Shown here in pieces: positions 26,702 to 35,731 of a stretch of 43,088 bases of DNA. Position numbers and translations under genes: made by a program. Each line of letters begins with the position of its first letter. Within the stretch, counting starts at the first letter, position 1. The stretch lies in contig CANJCQ010000033.1 of the NCBI GenBank assembly GCA_947473355.1, positions 1-43,088 on the forward strand, in the 5' to 3' direction. The stretch comes from Sphingomonadaceae bacterium. GTDB taxonomy: Bacteria > Pseudomonadota > Alphaproteobacteria > Sphingomonadales > Sphingomonadaceae. The notes under the pieces were generated by a model. It saw only the letters and a list, made by a program, of their open reading frames with translations, searched no databases and was not told where the DNA came from.

Positions 26702-27562
26702 ATGCAGCAGGGCAAATGGCGCAGACGCTTGCGGCGACTGGCGAAGCTAATCATCGCCCTCGCGGCAATCTGCTCCGTGATCGCCTGGCACGATACCATG
26801 CGCGATCCCGAAGTGCTGACCGCCCGCCTCGAACTGAGCACGCTCGCGCCAGACCAGAAGCCCTTGCGCTTGCTTCTGTTGTCGGACCTGCATGTCGCGG
26901 GGCCGGACATGCCGCCCTCGCGGCTGGCGCATATCATCGCGCTGGCCAATGCGCAGCAGCCCGATCTGGTGCTGCTGGCAGGCGATTTCATCAGCGACCG
27001 TCGCCTGGCGACACACCATTACACTTTTCGCGAGGCTCTGGCCCCGCTCGAGGCGATCCGAGCCCCGCTGGGCGCAGTCGCGGTGCTGGGCAACCACGAT
27101 CACTGGCGCGATGCGGCCAGAGGCCGCGCCGAGCTGACCCGCATCGGGGTGACGGTTCTGGCTAATAGTGCAGTCCGGCGCGGCCCGCTGGCAATTGCCG
27201 GGTTCGACGACGATTTCACCGGCCACGCCGATATCGCAGGGGCCATTGCGGCTGCCCGCCAGCTCGGCGGTGTGCCGATTGCGCTCAGCCACAGCCCAGA
27301 TGTGTTTCCCCAAGTGCCCGGCGACGTATCCCTCACCCTCGCCGGCCACACCCATTGCGGGCAGGTCCGCTATCCCTGGGGCCGCACGCCTGCGACCATG
27401 TCGCGCTATGGCGATCGCTATGCCTGCGGCCTGATCCGCGAAACCGGGCGCACGCTGATCGTATCGGCGGGCCTCGGAACGAGCGTGCTGCCGTTCCGTT
27501 TCTTCACTCATCCCGATATGTGGGTGATAACCCTCAGCCCGAAGCCTGCCGCGCAGCGCTGA
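26702..27562 (+). CDS. Membrane-anchored metallophosphoesterase, YkuE-like
   Basis: 286 aa from ATG 26702 (a GTG at 26672 would add ten residues). An N-terminal basic stretch and one TM helix (about residues 14-30) anchor a calcineurin-type domain. Its five motifs are LLSDLHVAG, LLAGDFIS, VLGNHDHW, ALSHSPD and LAGHTHCGQVR, so the dinuclear metal site looks complete. The substrate is unknown; some relatives act on UDP-diacylglucosamine or lipids. It sits on the opposite strand, dividing tsf from pyrH, genes that are normally adjacent. Confidence 0.9.
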   Translation: MQQGKWRRRLRRLAKLIIALAAICSVIAWHDTMRDPEVLTARLELSTLAPDQKPLRLLLLSDLHVAGPDMPPSRLAHIIALANAQQPDLVLLAGDFISDRRLATHHYTFREALAPLEAIRAPLGAVAVLGNHDHWRDAARGRAELTRIGVTVLANSAVRRGPLAIAGFDDDFTGHADIAGAIAAARQLGGVPIALSHSPDVFPQVPGDVSLTLAGHTHCGQVRYPWGRTPATMSRYGDRYACGLIRETGRTLIVSAGLGTSVLPFRFFTHPDMWVITLSPKPAAQR

Positions 27563-27572
27563 GACGCACGAA

Positions 27573-27598
27573 GGGCGGCACCCTTGCGAGTGCCGCCC
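27573..27598. terminator. Strong hairpin between convergent metallophosphoesterase and tsf
   Basis: GGGCGGCAC (27573-27581) and GTGCCGCCC (27590-27598) form a perfect 9-bp stem with an 8-base loop. There is no real T-tract on either strand (only TTCG on the minus side), so it may act as a Rho-dependent or structure-only terminator. Confidence 0.5.
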
Positions 27599-27647
27599 CC
27601 CGAAACCCGCCCCAGTACGTCTCTGGCGCGGGCTAACTCAAATCTGT

Positions 27648-28604
27648 TCAGCCGGCGGCCTGAGGCACACCCGAAGCAGCAGCGACTTCTGCTGCAAAGT
27701 CGCTCTCAACCTTCTCGATGCCTTCGCCGAGCTGGAAGCGGACATAGTCCTTGAGCACGATCTTTGTGCCCGCGGCCTTGCCAGCCTGCTCAACCACCTG
27801 GGCAATCGGCGTCTTGTTGTCCATCACAAAGACCTGGCTGAGCAGGGCATTGTCCTTGGCGAATTTGGCAGCAGCGCCGTCGGCGCGCTTGGCCAGGATG
27901 TCCTCGGGGATTTCCTTGCCGCTCTTGGCCGCTTCCTCGATGGCCTTTTCAAGGGCAATCTTGCGTTCACGCTCCAGCACGACCGGATCGAGATCGGCGG
28001 CCGACAGCGCCTGCGGGAAAGCCGCAGCAATATGCATGGCGATCTGCTTGCCGAGCGGCTCGAGCACATCGGCGCCAGCTTCGGATTCGAGCGCAACCAG
28101 CACGCCGATCTTGCCGAGCATCGGCGCGGAGGCATTGTGGACATAGGGCACAACCACGCCGCTGGAGACCGAAACGGTCTTCATGCGGCGGACCTGCTGG
28201 TTTTCACCAATGGTCGCGACGTTGTTGGTCAGCTTGTCGGAAACGGTGCCGCCACCGGGATAGGCGGCTGTTTTCAGCGCTTCGACATCGTCAGAGGCGG
28301 CGCTGAGCGCCACTTCGGTGGTCTTGCGCACGAAATCCTGGAACTGATCGTTCTTGGCGACGAAATCAGTTTCGGAATTGACCTCGACGGCAACGCCCTT
28401 GGTGCCGCTCACGGCAACGCCAACCAGTCCCTCAGCCGCAGTGCGGCTCGACTTCTTGGCGACGGCAGCGAGGCCCTTGGCGCGCAGCAGATCGACAGCG
28501 GCTTCCATGTCGCCGCTGGTCTCATCCATTGCCTTCTTGCAATCCATCATGCCGGCGCCAGTGCGCTCGCGCAGGTTTTTCACGTCAGTGGCGGTGTAAG
28601 CCAT
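27648..28604 (-). CDS. tsf: Translation elongation factor Ts
   Basis: 318 aa. Guanine nucleotide exchange factor for EF-Tu. N-terminal UBA-like domain [21 protein letters not shown] with the family signature, followed by [17 protein letters not shown], and the C-terminal dimerisation domain. The ATG at 28604 is preceded by AAAAGGATATGC; an upstream in-frame extension passes through the intergenic hairpin and is not used. Slightly longer than E. coli EF-Ts (283 aa), usual for alphaproteobacteria. Confidence 0.97.
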   Translation of the reverse strand: MAYTATDVKNLRERTGAGMMDCKKAMDETSGDMEAAVDLLRAKGLAAVAKKSSRTAAEGLVGVAVSGTKGVAVEVNSETDFVAKNDQFQDFVRKTTEVALSAASDDVEALKTAAYPGGGTVSDKLTNNVATIGENQQVRRMKTVSVSSGVVVPYVHNASAPMLGKIGVLVALESEAGADVLEPLGKQIAMHIAAAFPQALSAADLDPVVLERERKIALEKAIEEAAKSGKEIPEDILAKRADGAAAKFAKDNALLSQVFVMDNKTPIAQVVEQAGKAAGTKIVLKDYVRFQLGEGIEKVESDFAAEVAAASGVPQAAG

Positions 28605-28628
28605 TGCGCATATCCTTTTGATAACATG

Positions 28629-28664
28629 GTCATGCTGCGGCTCCCCATGGAACCGCAGCATGAC
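28629..28664 (-). promoter_or_regulatory. Intergenic hairpin between rpsB and tsf
   Basis: GTCATGCTGCGG (28629-28640) and CCGCAGCATGAC (28653-28664) form a perfect 12-bp stem with a 12-base loop, in the 78-base gap between rpsB and tsf. No T-tract follows, so it is more likely an attenuator, RNA-processing or stability element than a full terminator. Confidence 0.55.
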
Positions 28665-28682
28665 GAAACAGTGACAACGACC

Positions 28683-29558
28683 TTAGGCTTCGGCGGCAGG
28701 AGCTTCAGCGGCTTCGGCCGCAGGTTCTTCAGCAGCAGGCGCTTCGGCAACAGCTTCAAAGGCAGCCGCTTCTTCCGCCACGGCCGCATCAATCGGCGCT
28801 TCTTCAACTACAGCGAGCTCTTCAGGCAGCGGCTCATCCATCGCACCGATATCGGCACCTGAATCGACCACGCCCTCGCGGCGACCCTTGGTCGCAGCCT
28901 GGGCAATCGCCTCGCAATAGAGGCGGATGGCGCGGCTGGCGTCGTCGTTGGCCGGAACCGGGAAAGCGATGCCCGAAGGATCGACGTTCGAATCGAGAAT
29001 GCCGACAACCGGGATACCCAGAACATTGGCTTCCTTGATCGCCAGCTCTTCCTTGTTGGCATCGATCACGAACATCACGTCCGGGATGCCGCCCATGTCG
29101 CGGATGCCGCCGAGCGACATCTCGAGCTTGTCGCGCTCGCGGGTCAGCTGGAGAACTTCCTTCTTGGTGAGCCCGGTGGTGTCGCCCGAAAGCTGCTCTT
29201 CCAGCGTCTTGAGGCGCTTGATCGAACCGGAAATGGTCTTCCAGTTGGTCAGCATGCCGCCGAGCCAGCGGTGGTTGACGAAATGCTGGCCGCAGGCGCG
29301 AGCCATCTGGGCAATCGGCTCCTGCGCCTGGCGCTTCGTGCCAACGAACAAAACCTTGCCGCCCGCCTGGACCGTGGCCGAGACGAATTCGAGCGCGCGT
29401 GCGAACAGCGGCACGGTTTGCGACAGATCGAGAATGTGGACGCCGTTGCGCGCGCCGAAAATGTACGGCTTCATGCGCGGGTTCCAACGGTGGGTCTGGT
29501 GACCAAAGTGTGCGCCAGCTTCGATCAGCTGGTGCATGGAGACGGTAGGTGCCGCCAT
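28683..29558 (-). CDS. rpsB: 30S ribosomal protein S2
   Basis: 291 aa from ATG 29558, which has AAGGA 8 bases upstream. Core signatures: [43 protein letters not shown] and [17 protein letters not shown]. The last ~50 residues are an added acidic, Ala/Glu-rich tail ([20 protein letters not shown] and onward) beyond the ~240 residue core seen in E. coli. First gene of the rpsB-tsf unit. Confidence 0.97.
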   Translation of the reverse strand: MAAPTVSMHQLIEAGAHFGHQTHRWNPRMKPYIFGARNGVHILDLSQTVPLFARALEFVSATVQAGGKVLFVGTKRQAQEPIAQMARACGQHFVNHRWLGGMLTNWKTISGSIKRLKTLEEQLSGDTTGLTKKEVLQLTRERDKLEMSLGGIRDMGGIPDVMFVIDANKEELAIKEANVLGIPVVGILDSNVDPSGIAFPVPANDDASRAIRLYCEAIAQAATKGRREGVVDSGADIGAMDEPLPEELAVVEEAPIDAAVAEEAAAFEAVAEAPAAEEPAAEAAEAPAAEA

Positions 29559-29841
29559 GTCAAAATTCCTTCCGGTTGTGCCTCTGGGAAGCTGGAACCG
29601 TGCGGAAAAAGCCCGCTGCGGCACCGGTATGTCAGTGCTTCCCATGTGGATTTATCTCGGGATGAGCCCCGGGACGGCTGGCCCATAGCTGCGGCGCGGC
29701 GGAAAATCCAGTGCGAATTTTTACGGTTTGGAACAAAACAAGAATTATTTAGCTTGACGGGTGGAACATATTTGGAACATCGTAGTTACATCGAATCAGC
29801 CGGTCAATGAAATGGCGGGCTGAAGCAAGGAGCAACCAGAC

Positions 29842-30132
29842 ATGATGTCCGCACTCGTATCGATCCTGTTTGTCGCAGCACTCAGCTTGGCCATGGGCGC
29901 AATCGTGACCACCTGGCACGCTTATGGCGCCGAAGTGCTGTCGCTGCGCCAACAGCTCGCTGCCTGTGATGGGAGGCGCGAATTGCGTTTCGTGACGATC
30001 ACCACTCTGGTCCGCCCGGAAGGCGCTGATCTGTGGCGGCCAGGCTTCAGGCCGCTGGCGGCGCAGATGCAGGCCCGCCGCTCGCATTCCCGTCAGGTCC
30101 GCCACTCGGAACTGCATCACGCCGCCGCCTGA
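29842..30132 (+). CDS. Small single-span membrane protein of unknown function
   Basis: 96 aa. The ATG is preceded by CAAGGAGCAACC, with AGGAG 9 bases upstream. An N-terminal hydrophobic helix (about residues 2-26) is followed by WHAYGAEVLSLRQQLAAC, a short helical stretch, and a basic, His-rich tail. No family recognised. Its last 86 bases overlap the 3-prime end of the convergent pssA gene, so the C-terminal part may be poorly constrained. The ~280 bases upstream, towards rpsB, hold only divergent promoter sequence that I cannot resolve. Confidence 0.6.
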   Translation: MMSALVSILFVAALSLAMGAIVTTWHAYGAEVLSLRQQLAACDGRRELRFVTITTLVRPEGADLWRPGFRPLAAQMQARRSHSRQVRHSELHHAAA

Positions 30133-30883
30133 CCCGGGCATATCCGATCATACCGAGCGGGATCATCAGCAGATAGGCGATTGTGATCCCGGCGAGCGTG
30201 AACCAGGGTTCGGTCAGCAGCGCGGCGACCAGCAAACCGGCCAATACCAGCACTTCGAGCCTGACGCTGCGACGCGGGCGTAACTTGCCCCAGCTCAAGG
30301 TCGGGACACTGGAAATCATCAGGAACGCGACCGCGACCAGCCATATACTAACAGCGATCGGCGCGGCAAATATCTCGCTGCCGGTAATCACCCAGAGGTA
30401 AATCGGCAAAAATGCGAGCCCCGCGCCGACCGGGGCCGGAACACCGGTGAAGAACCCCGCCTGCTTGCGTGGCTCGTCGGCGAGATCGATCCGGGCATTG
30501 AACCGGGCCAGCCGCAGCACGCAGCACAAGGCAAAGGCCAATGCCGCGAACCAGCCGAGCCGCGGCAGGTTTTGCAAGGTCCAAAGGTAAATGATCAGCG
30601 CCGGGGCGACGCCGAAGGAAATCGCATCGGCGAGGCTGTCGAGTTCGGCGCCAAACCGCGATTGCGCCTTGAGCAACCGCGCAATGCGGCCATCAATACC
30701 ATCGAGCAGTCCGGCGAGCAGCACCGCCAGAACTGACTTTTCGAATTCCCCGGCAATAGCGAACCGAATTCCCGTCAGCCCGACACACAGCGCGGCGGCG
30801 GTGATGGCATTGGGCGCCATGGCCCGAAGAGTGAGACCGCCGGGCAAGCGCCCCTTGCGATCCTCACCATCGTCAACGTTCAC
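30047..30883 (-). CDS. pssA: CDP-diacylglycerol-serine O-phosphatidyltransferase
   Basis: 278 aa, about eight TM helices. Makes phosphatidylserine from CDP-diacylglycerol (CdsA product) and serine. The CDP-alcohol phosphotransferase motif D-G-x2-G/A-R-x8-G-x3-D-x3-D is seen as [12 protein letters not shown] followed by [10 protein letters not shown], intact. The C-terminus ends in a Gly/Ala/Pro-rich tail that overlaps the convergent small gene. The start overlaps the psd stop (ATGA), so the two are translated together. Confidence 0.95.
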   Translation of the reverse strand: MNVDDGEDRKGRLPGGLTLRAMAPNAITAAALCVGLTGIRFAIAGEFEKSVLAVLLAGLLDGIDGRIARLLKAQSRFGAELDSLADAISFGVAPALIIYLWTLQNLPRLGWFAALAFALCCVLRLARFNARIDLADEPRKQAGFFTGVPAPVGAGLAFLPIYLWVITGSEIFAAPIAVSIWLVAVAFLMISSVPTLSWGKLRPRRSVRLEVLVLAGLLVAALLTEPWFTLAGITIAYLLMIPLGMIGYARVRRRRDAVPSGGPDGNASGGPASAPPAA

Positions 30884-31629
30884 TGGCTGACCCCTTCGAT
30901 CAAGCCGTTCTGGCCAAGTTCGGCGAGAACTGTCTCTCCGGCGATAATCTTCTGCCCCAGGATCACCTTCGGCTCGGTCCCGGCCGGGAGATAGACATCG
31001 ACCCGGCTGCCGAAGCGGATCAGCCCGACACGTTGTCCAGCAGCCAGAATATCGCCAGGCTTGACGAAAGGCACGATCCGCCGCGCAATGAGGCCAGCAA
31101 TCTGGGTGAAGCCGATCGCCGTGCCATCGCCGCGATCGATCAGGATATGCTGGCGCTCGTTCTCCTCGCTCGCCTTGTCGAGGTCGGCATTGAGAAATTT
31201 GCCGGGAATATAAATCACCCGACGCACAGTCCCGCCGATCGGCGCGCGGTTGATGTGGACATCGAACACCGACATGAAAATCGAGATGCGGGTCACTGGC
31301 TCGAGGCCAAGCCCCGGCGCGCCGCTGCCATCGTCGACGGTGAGTTCGGTCGGTGGCGGCACCTTGTTGATCAAGGTCACCAGCCCATCGGCCGGGGCGA
31401 TCACCAAACGATCATCGCGCGGAGTCACCCGCTGCGGATCACGGAAAAACGCGAGAATGAAAATCGTCAGCGCGACCAGCGGCCAGGCAAGGGTCTCCCA
31501 GGCCATGAATGCCGTGAAGGCACAAACCGCCGCCGCGATCAGGGCGAACTTGCGCCCCTCGGGATGCACGGACGGCCAGTGCCAGCTGGCCTCGCCCTTG
31601 CCCAGATTGTCGAGAATTTCACCTGCCAT
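30880..31629 (-). CDS. psd: Phosphatidylserine decarboxylase proenzyme
   Basis: 249 aa, the short (Psd-B like) type with two N-terminal TM segments. Converts phosphatidylserine to phosphatidylethanolamine with a pyruvoyl group made by self-cleavage at Gly-Ser in [11 protein letters not shown] near residue 213. Also conserved: [20 protein letters not shown]. Directly upstream of pssA with overlap; its ATG is 45 bases from the end of the coxL-like gene, too short to hold an obvious terminator. Confidence 0.95.
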   Translation of the reverse strand: MAGEILDNLGKGEASWHWPSVHPEGRKFALIAAAVCAFTAFMAWETLAWPLVALTIFILAFFRDPQRVTPRDDRLVIAPADGLVTLINKVPPPTELTVDDGSGAPGLGLEPVTRISIFMSVFDVHINRAPIGGTVRRVIYIPGKFLNADLDKASEENERQHILIDRGDGTAIGFTQIAGLIARRIVPFVKPGDILAAGQRVGLIRFGSRVDVYLPAGTEPKVILGQKIIAGETVLAELGQNGLIEGVSQ

Positions 31630-31674
31630 CGCAGTCCATTAGGGTCTGGCGTCCACCTTCACAAGCGTTTGGAC

Positions 31675-34380
31675 CTAGATCCGCTGGCCAGTAAGCTTCG
31701 ACGAACCGAACATTCCCATCTTTACCTTGCCGAAAATCGCATTGCCATCGACCTGCAGGTCATATTTCAGGGTGATGTTCATCGGCTTTTCAACCTTTAG
31801 CTCGAATTTGAGCTTGTTGCCTTCGACCGTACCAGTGAAGTCCTGCCGCCCTTCCGCGCTCATCAGATGGCCGGACAGCGCAGTGCCGTCAGTTGCGAAA
31901 TGCCCGGTCATTTCCTGCGCCCCCATCGGAGTCGACATGGTCATCTTCCATTCGCCATCGATTTGCGCCTCGCCAGCAGAGGCCGCAGGTGCCGCAGCAG
32001 GAGCCACTGCAACCGGGGCTGCTGCCGCGCCGCGCCCGCCATGCCCCGCAATATCGCGGCCTTCGATCACACTGAGCAGCTTGCTCGGCGTCAGCGGCAG
32101 ATTGACCGGCACCTCGCCAAACGGCGACAGCGCATCGGCAATAGCATTGACCAGCGTCGGCGGGCCGATGATTGCCCCGCCCTCGCCCACGCCGCGCATG
32201 CCGCCGACTGTCTTCGACGGAGTGTTGGCATGGAGGAATTCGAACACCGGGACGTCCGAAATCGCGGGCAGCAGATAGTCCTTGTAGGTCGCCGCAATCG
32301 GATTGCCGCGTGCGTCATAAGCCGCCTCTTCGAGCAGAACCATGCCGATGGCTTGCGCCAGCCCTCCGGTCACCTGCCCTTCGACAATCGCCGGGTTGAT
32401 GACAGTGCCGCAGTCTTCCGAAGTGATCCAGCGCAGGATCTTGACGAACCCCGTCTCCACATCGACCTCGACAATGCAGGCATGGGCTGCGCTGGTCATT
32501 GTCATTGGCGGCGGCATGTAGCGGAATTGCACTTCCAGGCCCGTTTCGTAGCCGGGCGGCAGGCGCATCGGCTCGCTATAGGCAATATCGGCAATCTCGC
32601 GCAGCGATCGCGACATTTCGGGCGCGCCGGCAATATGCACCATGCCCTGCTCTATGCTGACAGCTTCAGGGCTGGCGTTGAACAGATGTGCTGCCAGACC
32701 CTTGACCTTGGCGGCCAGCATCTCGGACGCCGTGATCGCCGCGCCGCCGCCAGCAACGCCCTGCCGGCTACCTGCCGCTCCAGGGCCAAAGCCGCCGTGC
32801 ATATTGTCGCCCTCGAAGACCGTGACATCCTCATAAGGCACGCCCAACCGGTCTGCGATGACCTGCGCCATGGTGGTGGCGGTGCCGTGGCCCTGGCTAT
32901 GGGTGCTCATTGCCGCGGTGACCTTACCGGTCGGCTCGATGCGGACCTGGGCCAGCTCGCCGGTCATGAAATTGATACTGCCTGCCGATGCCGTCGGCTC
33001 GACATAGGCCGCGATGCCAAGGCCCAGAAAGCGCCCGGCCTTGCGCGCCTCGGCCTGCTCGCGGCGGAAAGCGGGAACATCGAAATTCTCGAGAAGCTTG
33101 TCCAGGCAAGTCTCGGTGGTGATGTCATCGACCGGCATGCCCAGACAGGTCGTAGCGGGCTGCTCTGCCACTTTCAGCACGTTGCGCCGCCGCAGTTCAT
33201 AGGGCTCAATGCCAATCTTGCGCGCGGCCACGTCCATTGCCGTCTCGCGGACCAGCGATTCGATGGCCCAGGGGCCGCGATATGCCGCCAACCCCGTAGT
33301 GTTGGTATACCAGCCGCGCGTGATGAAGCCGTAGGTCGGCATCTTGTAAGCCGCCCAGATGAACATGTGCGCAGCAAGATTATTGTCCGCGCCTTGCGGA
33401 AATGCGCCGTTATTGGCGCTGTAATCGCCCTGCGACGCAAGGAATTTGCCATCCTTGTCATAGGCGATAGTCAGGGTGAATTCTTGCTCACGGCATTGCG
33501 GGCAGGCAGTCAGGTGCTCGTAGCGATCCTCGATCCATTTGAGCGGCCGCCCGAATTTGAGCGCGGCGAGGATGGTTGCGGTTTCCTCGCGCCATGGCTG
33601 ATTCTTGAGGCCAAACGAGCCACCGACATCCTTTGCGATGACGTGAATCGCGGAATTGGGATAGCCGAGCGCCTGGCTGACCCAGCGGGCGATCATATGC
33701 GGGCTCTGGCAAGTGATATAGAGCCGAAGTTCCTCGATGCCATTGGCTTGCGCCACGATGCCGCGGCATTCCATTGGCGACTGAGAGATGCGCTGGTGGA
33801 CGACGTGGTGCGTGATCGTGTGCGCTGCACCGGCGAGCGTGGCGGCCAGGGCTTCGTCCACTTCTTCATCACCAGCCTCGGTGGCAATGTTGTCGTCTGT
33901 GCCGGGGTGGATCGGCGGGCCGGAACGGGCCTGCGCCAGAGTCACGACTGGATCGAGCTCTTCATATTCGACTTCGATCAGCGCCGCAGCATCTTCCGCA
34001 ATCGCGCGGCTATCTGCGATGACCAGCGCAATCGGCTCGCCCACATAGCGCACGATGGAATCGGCCAGCAGCGGGGTCGGCACTTCGGTTGGCCGCAGGT
34101 ACAGGCTGAGCATCTCGAATCCGGGTCGCTCGATATCGGCGGCCAGCCAGACGGCGTGGACGCCCGGCAGATCGCGGGCTGCGGCGCAATCGATCGACAG
34201 GATGTTGCCCCGCGCGATCTGGCTACGGTGGAAGGCAACGTGCAGCATTCCGGGCAAGGAAATATCATCGACGAATTGCCCGCGCCCGGTCAGCAGCCGC
34301 GGATCCTCTTTGCGGAGCGAGCGCTGGCCGATGTAGCGACCGGCCATGATACCTTGCCCGGCTATCGTGGGCGCGTTCAT
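31675..34380 (-). CDS. Molybdenum hydroxylase large subunit (CoxL-like, form II type) with extra C-terminal domain
   Basis: 901 aa. Xanthine oxidase family, Mo-molybdopterin-cytosine-dinucleotide binding. Visible: RKEDPRLLTGRGQFVDDI at the N-terminus, DVGGSFGLKN (about 251-260), the active-site loop AYRGPW (366-371), and the catalytic Glu in GVGEGGAIIGPP (about E733). True aerobic CO dehydrogenase has AYxCSFR at this loop, so CO oxidation is unlikely and a purine/aldehyde/aromatic heterocycle substrate is more likely. Residues ~785-805 are an Ala/Pro linker and ~807-901 a beta-rich domain not found in the normal large subunit (about 780 aa). Its start overlaps the small subunit gene by 4 bases. 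Confidence 0.92.
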   Translation of the reverse strand: MNAPTIAGQGIMAGRYIGQRSLRKEDPRLLTGRGQFVDDISLPGMLHVAFHRSQIARGNILSIDCAAARDLPGVHAVWLAADIERPGFEMLSLYLRPTEVPTPLLADSIVRYVGEPIALVIADSRAIAEDAAALIEVEYEELDPVVTLAQARSGPPIHPGTDDNIATEAGDEEVDEALAATLAGAAHTITHHVVHQRISQSPMECRGIVAQANGIEELRLYITCQSPHMIARWVSQALGYPNSAIHVIAKDVGGSFGLKNQPWREETATILAALKFGRPLKWIEDRYEHLTACPQCREQEFTLTIAYDKDGKFLASQGDYSANNGAFPQGADNNLAAHMFIWAAYKMPTYGFITRGWYTNTTGLAAYRGPWAIESLVRETAMDVAARKIGIEPYELRRRNVLKVAEQPATTCLGMPVDDITTETCLDKLLENFDVPAFRREQAEARKAGRFLGLGIAAYVEPTASAGSINFMTGELAQVRIEPTGKVTAAMSTHSQGHGTATTMAQVIADRLGVPYEDVTVFEGDNMHGGFGPGAAGSRQGVAGGGAAITASEMLAAKVKGLAAHLFNASPEAVSIEQGMVHIAGAPEMSRSLREIADIAYSEPMRLPPGYETGLEVQFRYMPPPMTMTSAAHACIVEVDVETGFVKILRWITSEDCGTVINPAIVEGQVTGGLAQAIGMVLLEEAAYDARGNPIAATYKDYLLPAISDVPVFEFLHANTPSKTVGGMRGVGEGGAIIGPPTLVNAIADALSPFGEVPVNLPLTPSKLLSVIEGRDIAGHGGRGAAAAPVAVAPAAAPAASAGEAQIDGEWKMTMSTPMGAQEMTGHFATDGTALSGHLMSAEGRQDFTGTVEGNKLKFELKVEKPMNITLKYDLQVDGNAIFGKVKMGMFGSSKLTGQRI

Positions 34381-34865
34381 GCTGCTTCTCCCGCAGCCAG
34401 CCGGGTAATCGCGCGGCGGATGCCCTGATAGCCGGTGCAGCGGCAGATATGGCCCGACATCGCCGCCAGCATTTGCTCTTCAGTGGGCTTCTGATCCCCC
34501 TTGGTCAGCGCCGTCAAAGTGCAAACTATGCCCGGGGTGCAGAAGCCGCATTGCAGCGCATGTTCTTCGCGCAATGCCGCTTGAACCGGATGGAAAGTGC
34601 CATCGGCCTGGGCAACACCCTCGACCGTGGTCACTTCGCAGCCATCGGCCTGGACGGCCAGCATCAGGCAACTGCGCACCGCCTTGCCATCGACGATCAC
34701 CGTGCAGGCACCGCAAACGCCATGTTCGCAGCCCAGATGCACGCCGGTATAGCCCGCGTCATCGCGCAGGAAATCGCCGAGCGACTTGCGAGCTTCGATG
34801 GTGGCATGCTTGGCGCGGCCATTGATCGTCATTTCGACGCGGAAGCTGGATTGGGGCTCGCTCAT
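34377..34865 (-). CDS. Molybdenum hydroxylase [2Fe-2S] subunit (CoxS-like)
   Basis: 162 aa. Carries two [2Fe-2S] clusters: a plant-ferredoxin-type N-terminal site with C46, C51, C54 and C66 (GCEHGVCGACTVIVDG...SC) and a helical site with C106, C109, C141 and C143 (CGFCTPG, CRCTGYQGI). It moves electrons from the Mo site to FAD. All eight cysteines are present. Overlaps both neighbours by 4 bases (ATGA). Confidence 0.96.
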   Translation of the reverse strand: MSEPQSSFRVEMTINGRAKHATIEARKSLGDFLRDDAGYTGVHLGCEHGVCGACTVIVDGKAVRSCLMLAVQADGCEVTTVEGVAQADGTFHPVQAALREEHALQCGFCTPGIVCTLTALTKGDQKPTEEQMLAAMSGHICRCTGYQGIRRAITRLAAGEAA

Positions 34866-35731
34866 GCGGCTTTCCTGATGTTGAGCGCCTCACCAAGGGT
34901 GCGGGCAAAGATGCGGCGACCAACCGTGCGGCGATATTCGGCGCTGGCGTGGTGATCGTCGAAAGGGGCGGTGTCAGCCACGGCCAGTTCGGCAATCGCC
35001 TGCGGGTCGATTGCATCGATGGACTGGCCCAGCAGCGCCTGCTCGGCCTGAGCGGCGGCAATCGGTGTCGGCCCCATGCCGAACCAGGCGATCCCGGCGC
35101 GGGCGATCTTGCCGCCCTCCAGCGCCAGCGCGCCAACCATGCCGACAAGCGCAAAATCGCCCGGCCGCTGCGCCACTTCGCGGAACAAGGTGATGTGGCC
35201 CTGCGGCCAGTCCGGATAGTCGATGGCTGTGACAAGCTCGTCAGGCTCAAGCACATTCATGTAAGGGCCGAGGTAAAATTCACGGGCCGGGATCTGCCGA
35301 GTGCCGCGCACCGAACGCGCCTCGATCACAGCGCCCAGCGCGACTGCCGTTGCCGGCATTTCCGCCGCCGGTTCGCCAAGTGCAATCGAGCCGCCGATGG
35401 TGCCGCGATTGCGGGTCTGGTGATGGCCGACGTGGCTCAGCGCTTCTACCAGCACCGGCAAAGCGGCCGCCAGTTCAGCGCTGGCGAGGGCTTCGCACTG
35501 ACGCGTCACCGGGCCAACCCGGGTTGCACCCTGCGCGCGCGAGACACCTTTGAGCGCCTCAATCTTGTTTATATCGAGCAGGATGAATGGCTGGCTCATC
35601 CGCAAGTTCAGCAGCGGCATCAGGGTCTGCCCGCCCGCCAGCATGGTCGCCCCGCCACCAGCATCAGCGAGCACCTGGCAGGCGTCCTCGACGGTGGTCG
35701 GCGCGACATAATCGAAAGGTGCAGGCTTCAT
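34862..35731 (-). CDS. Molybdenum hydroxylase FAD-binding subunit (CoxM-like)
   Basis: 289 aa from ATG 35731. FAD-binding motifs LAGGQTLMPLLNLR near residue 35 and RNRGTIGGSIALGEPAAEMP near residue 105, with the CO dehydrogenase flavoprotein C-terminal domain. Passes electrons to the respiratory chain (quinone or other acceptor). Start overlaps the coxG-like stop. The gene order G-M-S-L is the minimal set; the CoxD/CoxE/CoxF maturation genes of true CO dehydrogenase clusters are not seen in this window. Confidence 0.95.
   Translation of the reverse strand: MKPAPFDYVAPTTVEDACQVLADAGGGATMLAGGQTLMPLLNLRMSQPFILLDINKIEALKGVSRAQGATRVGPVTRQCEALASAELAAALPVLVEALSHVGHHQTRNRGTIGGSIALGEPAAEMPATAVALGAVIEARSVRGTRQIPAREFYLGPYMNVLEPDELVTAIDYPDWPQGHITLFREVAQRPGDFALVGMVGALALEGGKIARAGIAWFGMGPTPIAAAQAEQALLGQSIDAIDPQAIAELAVADTAPFDDHHASAEYRRTVGRRIFARTLGEALNIRKAA

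Noticed and set aside
31867..34428. 853-codon open frame on the plus strand opposite the CoxL-like gene
   Set aside because: It is the antisense shadow of a clearly recognisable molybdenum hydroxylase in high-GC DNA; the translation has no motifs and low-complexity composition.
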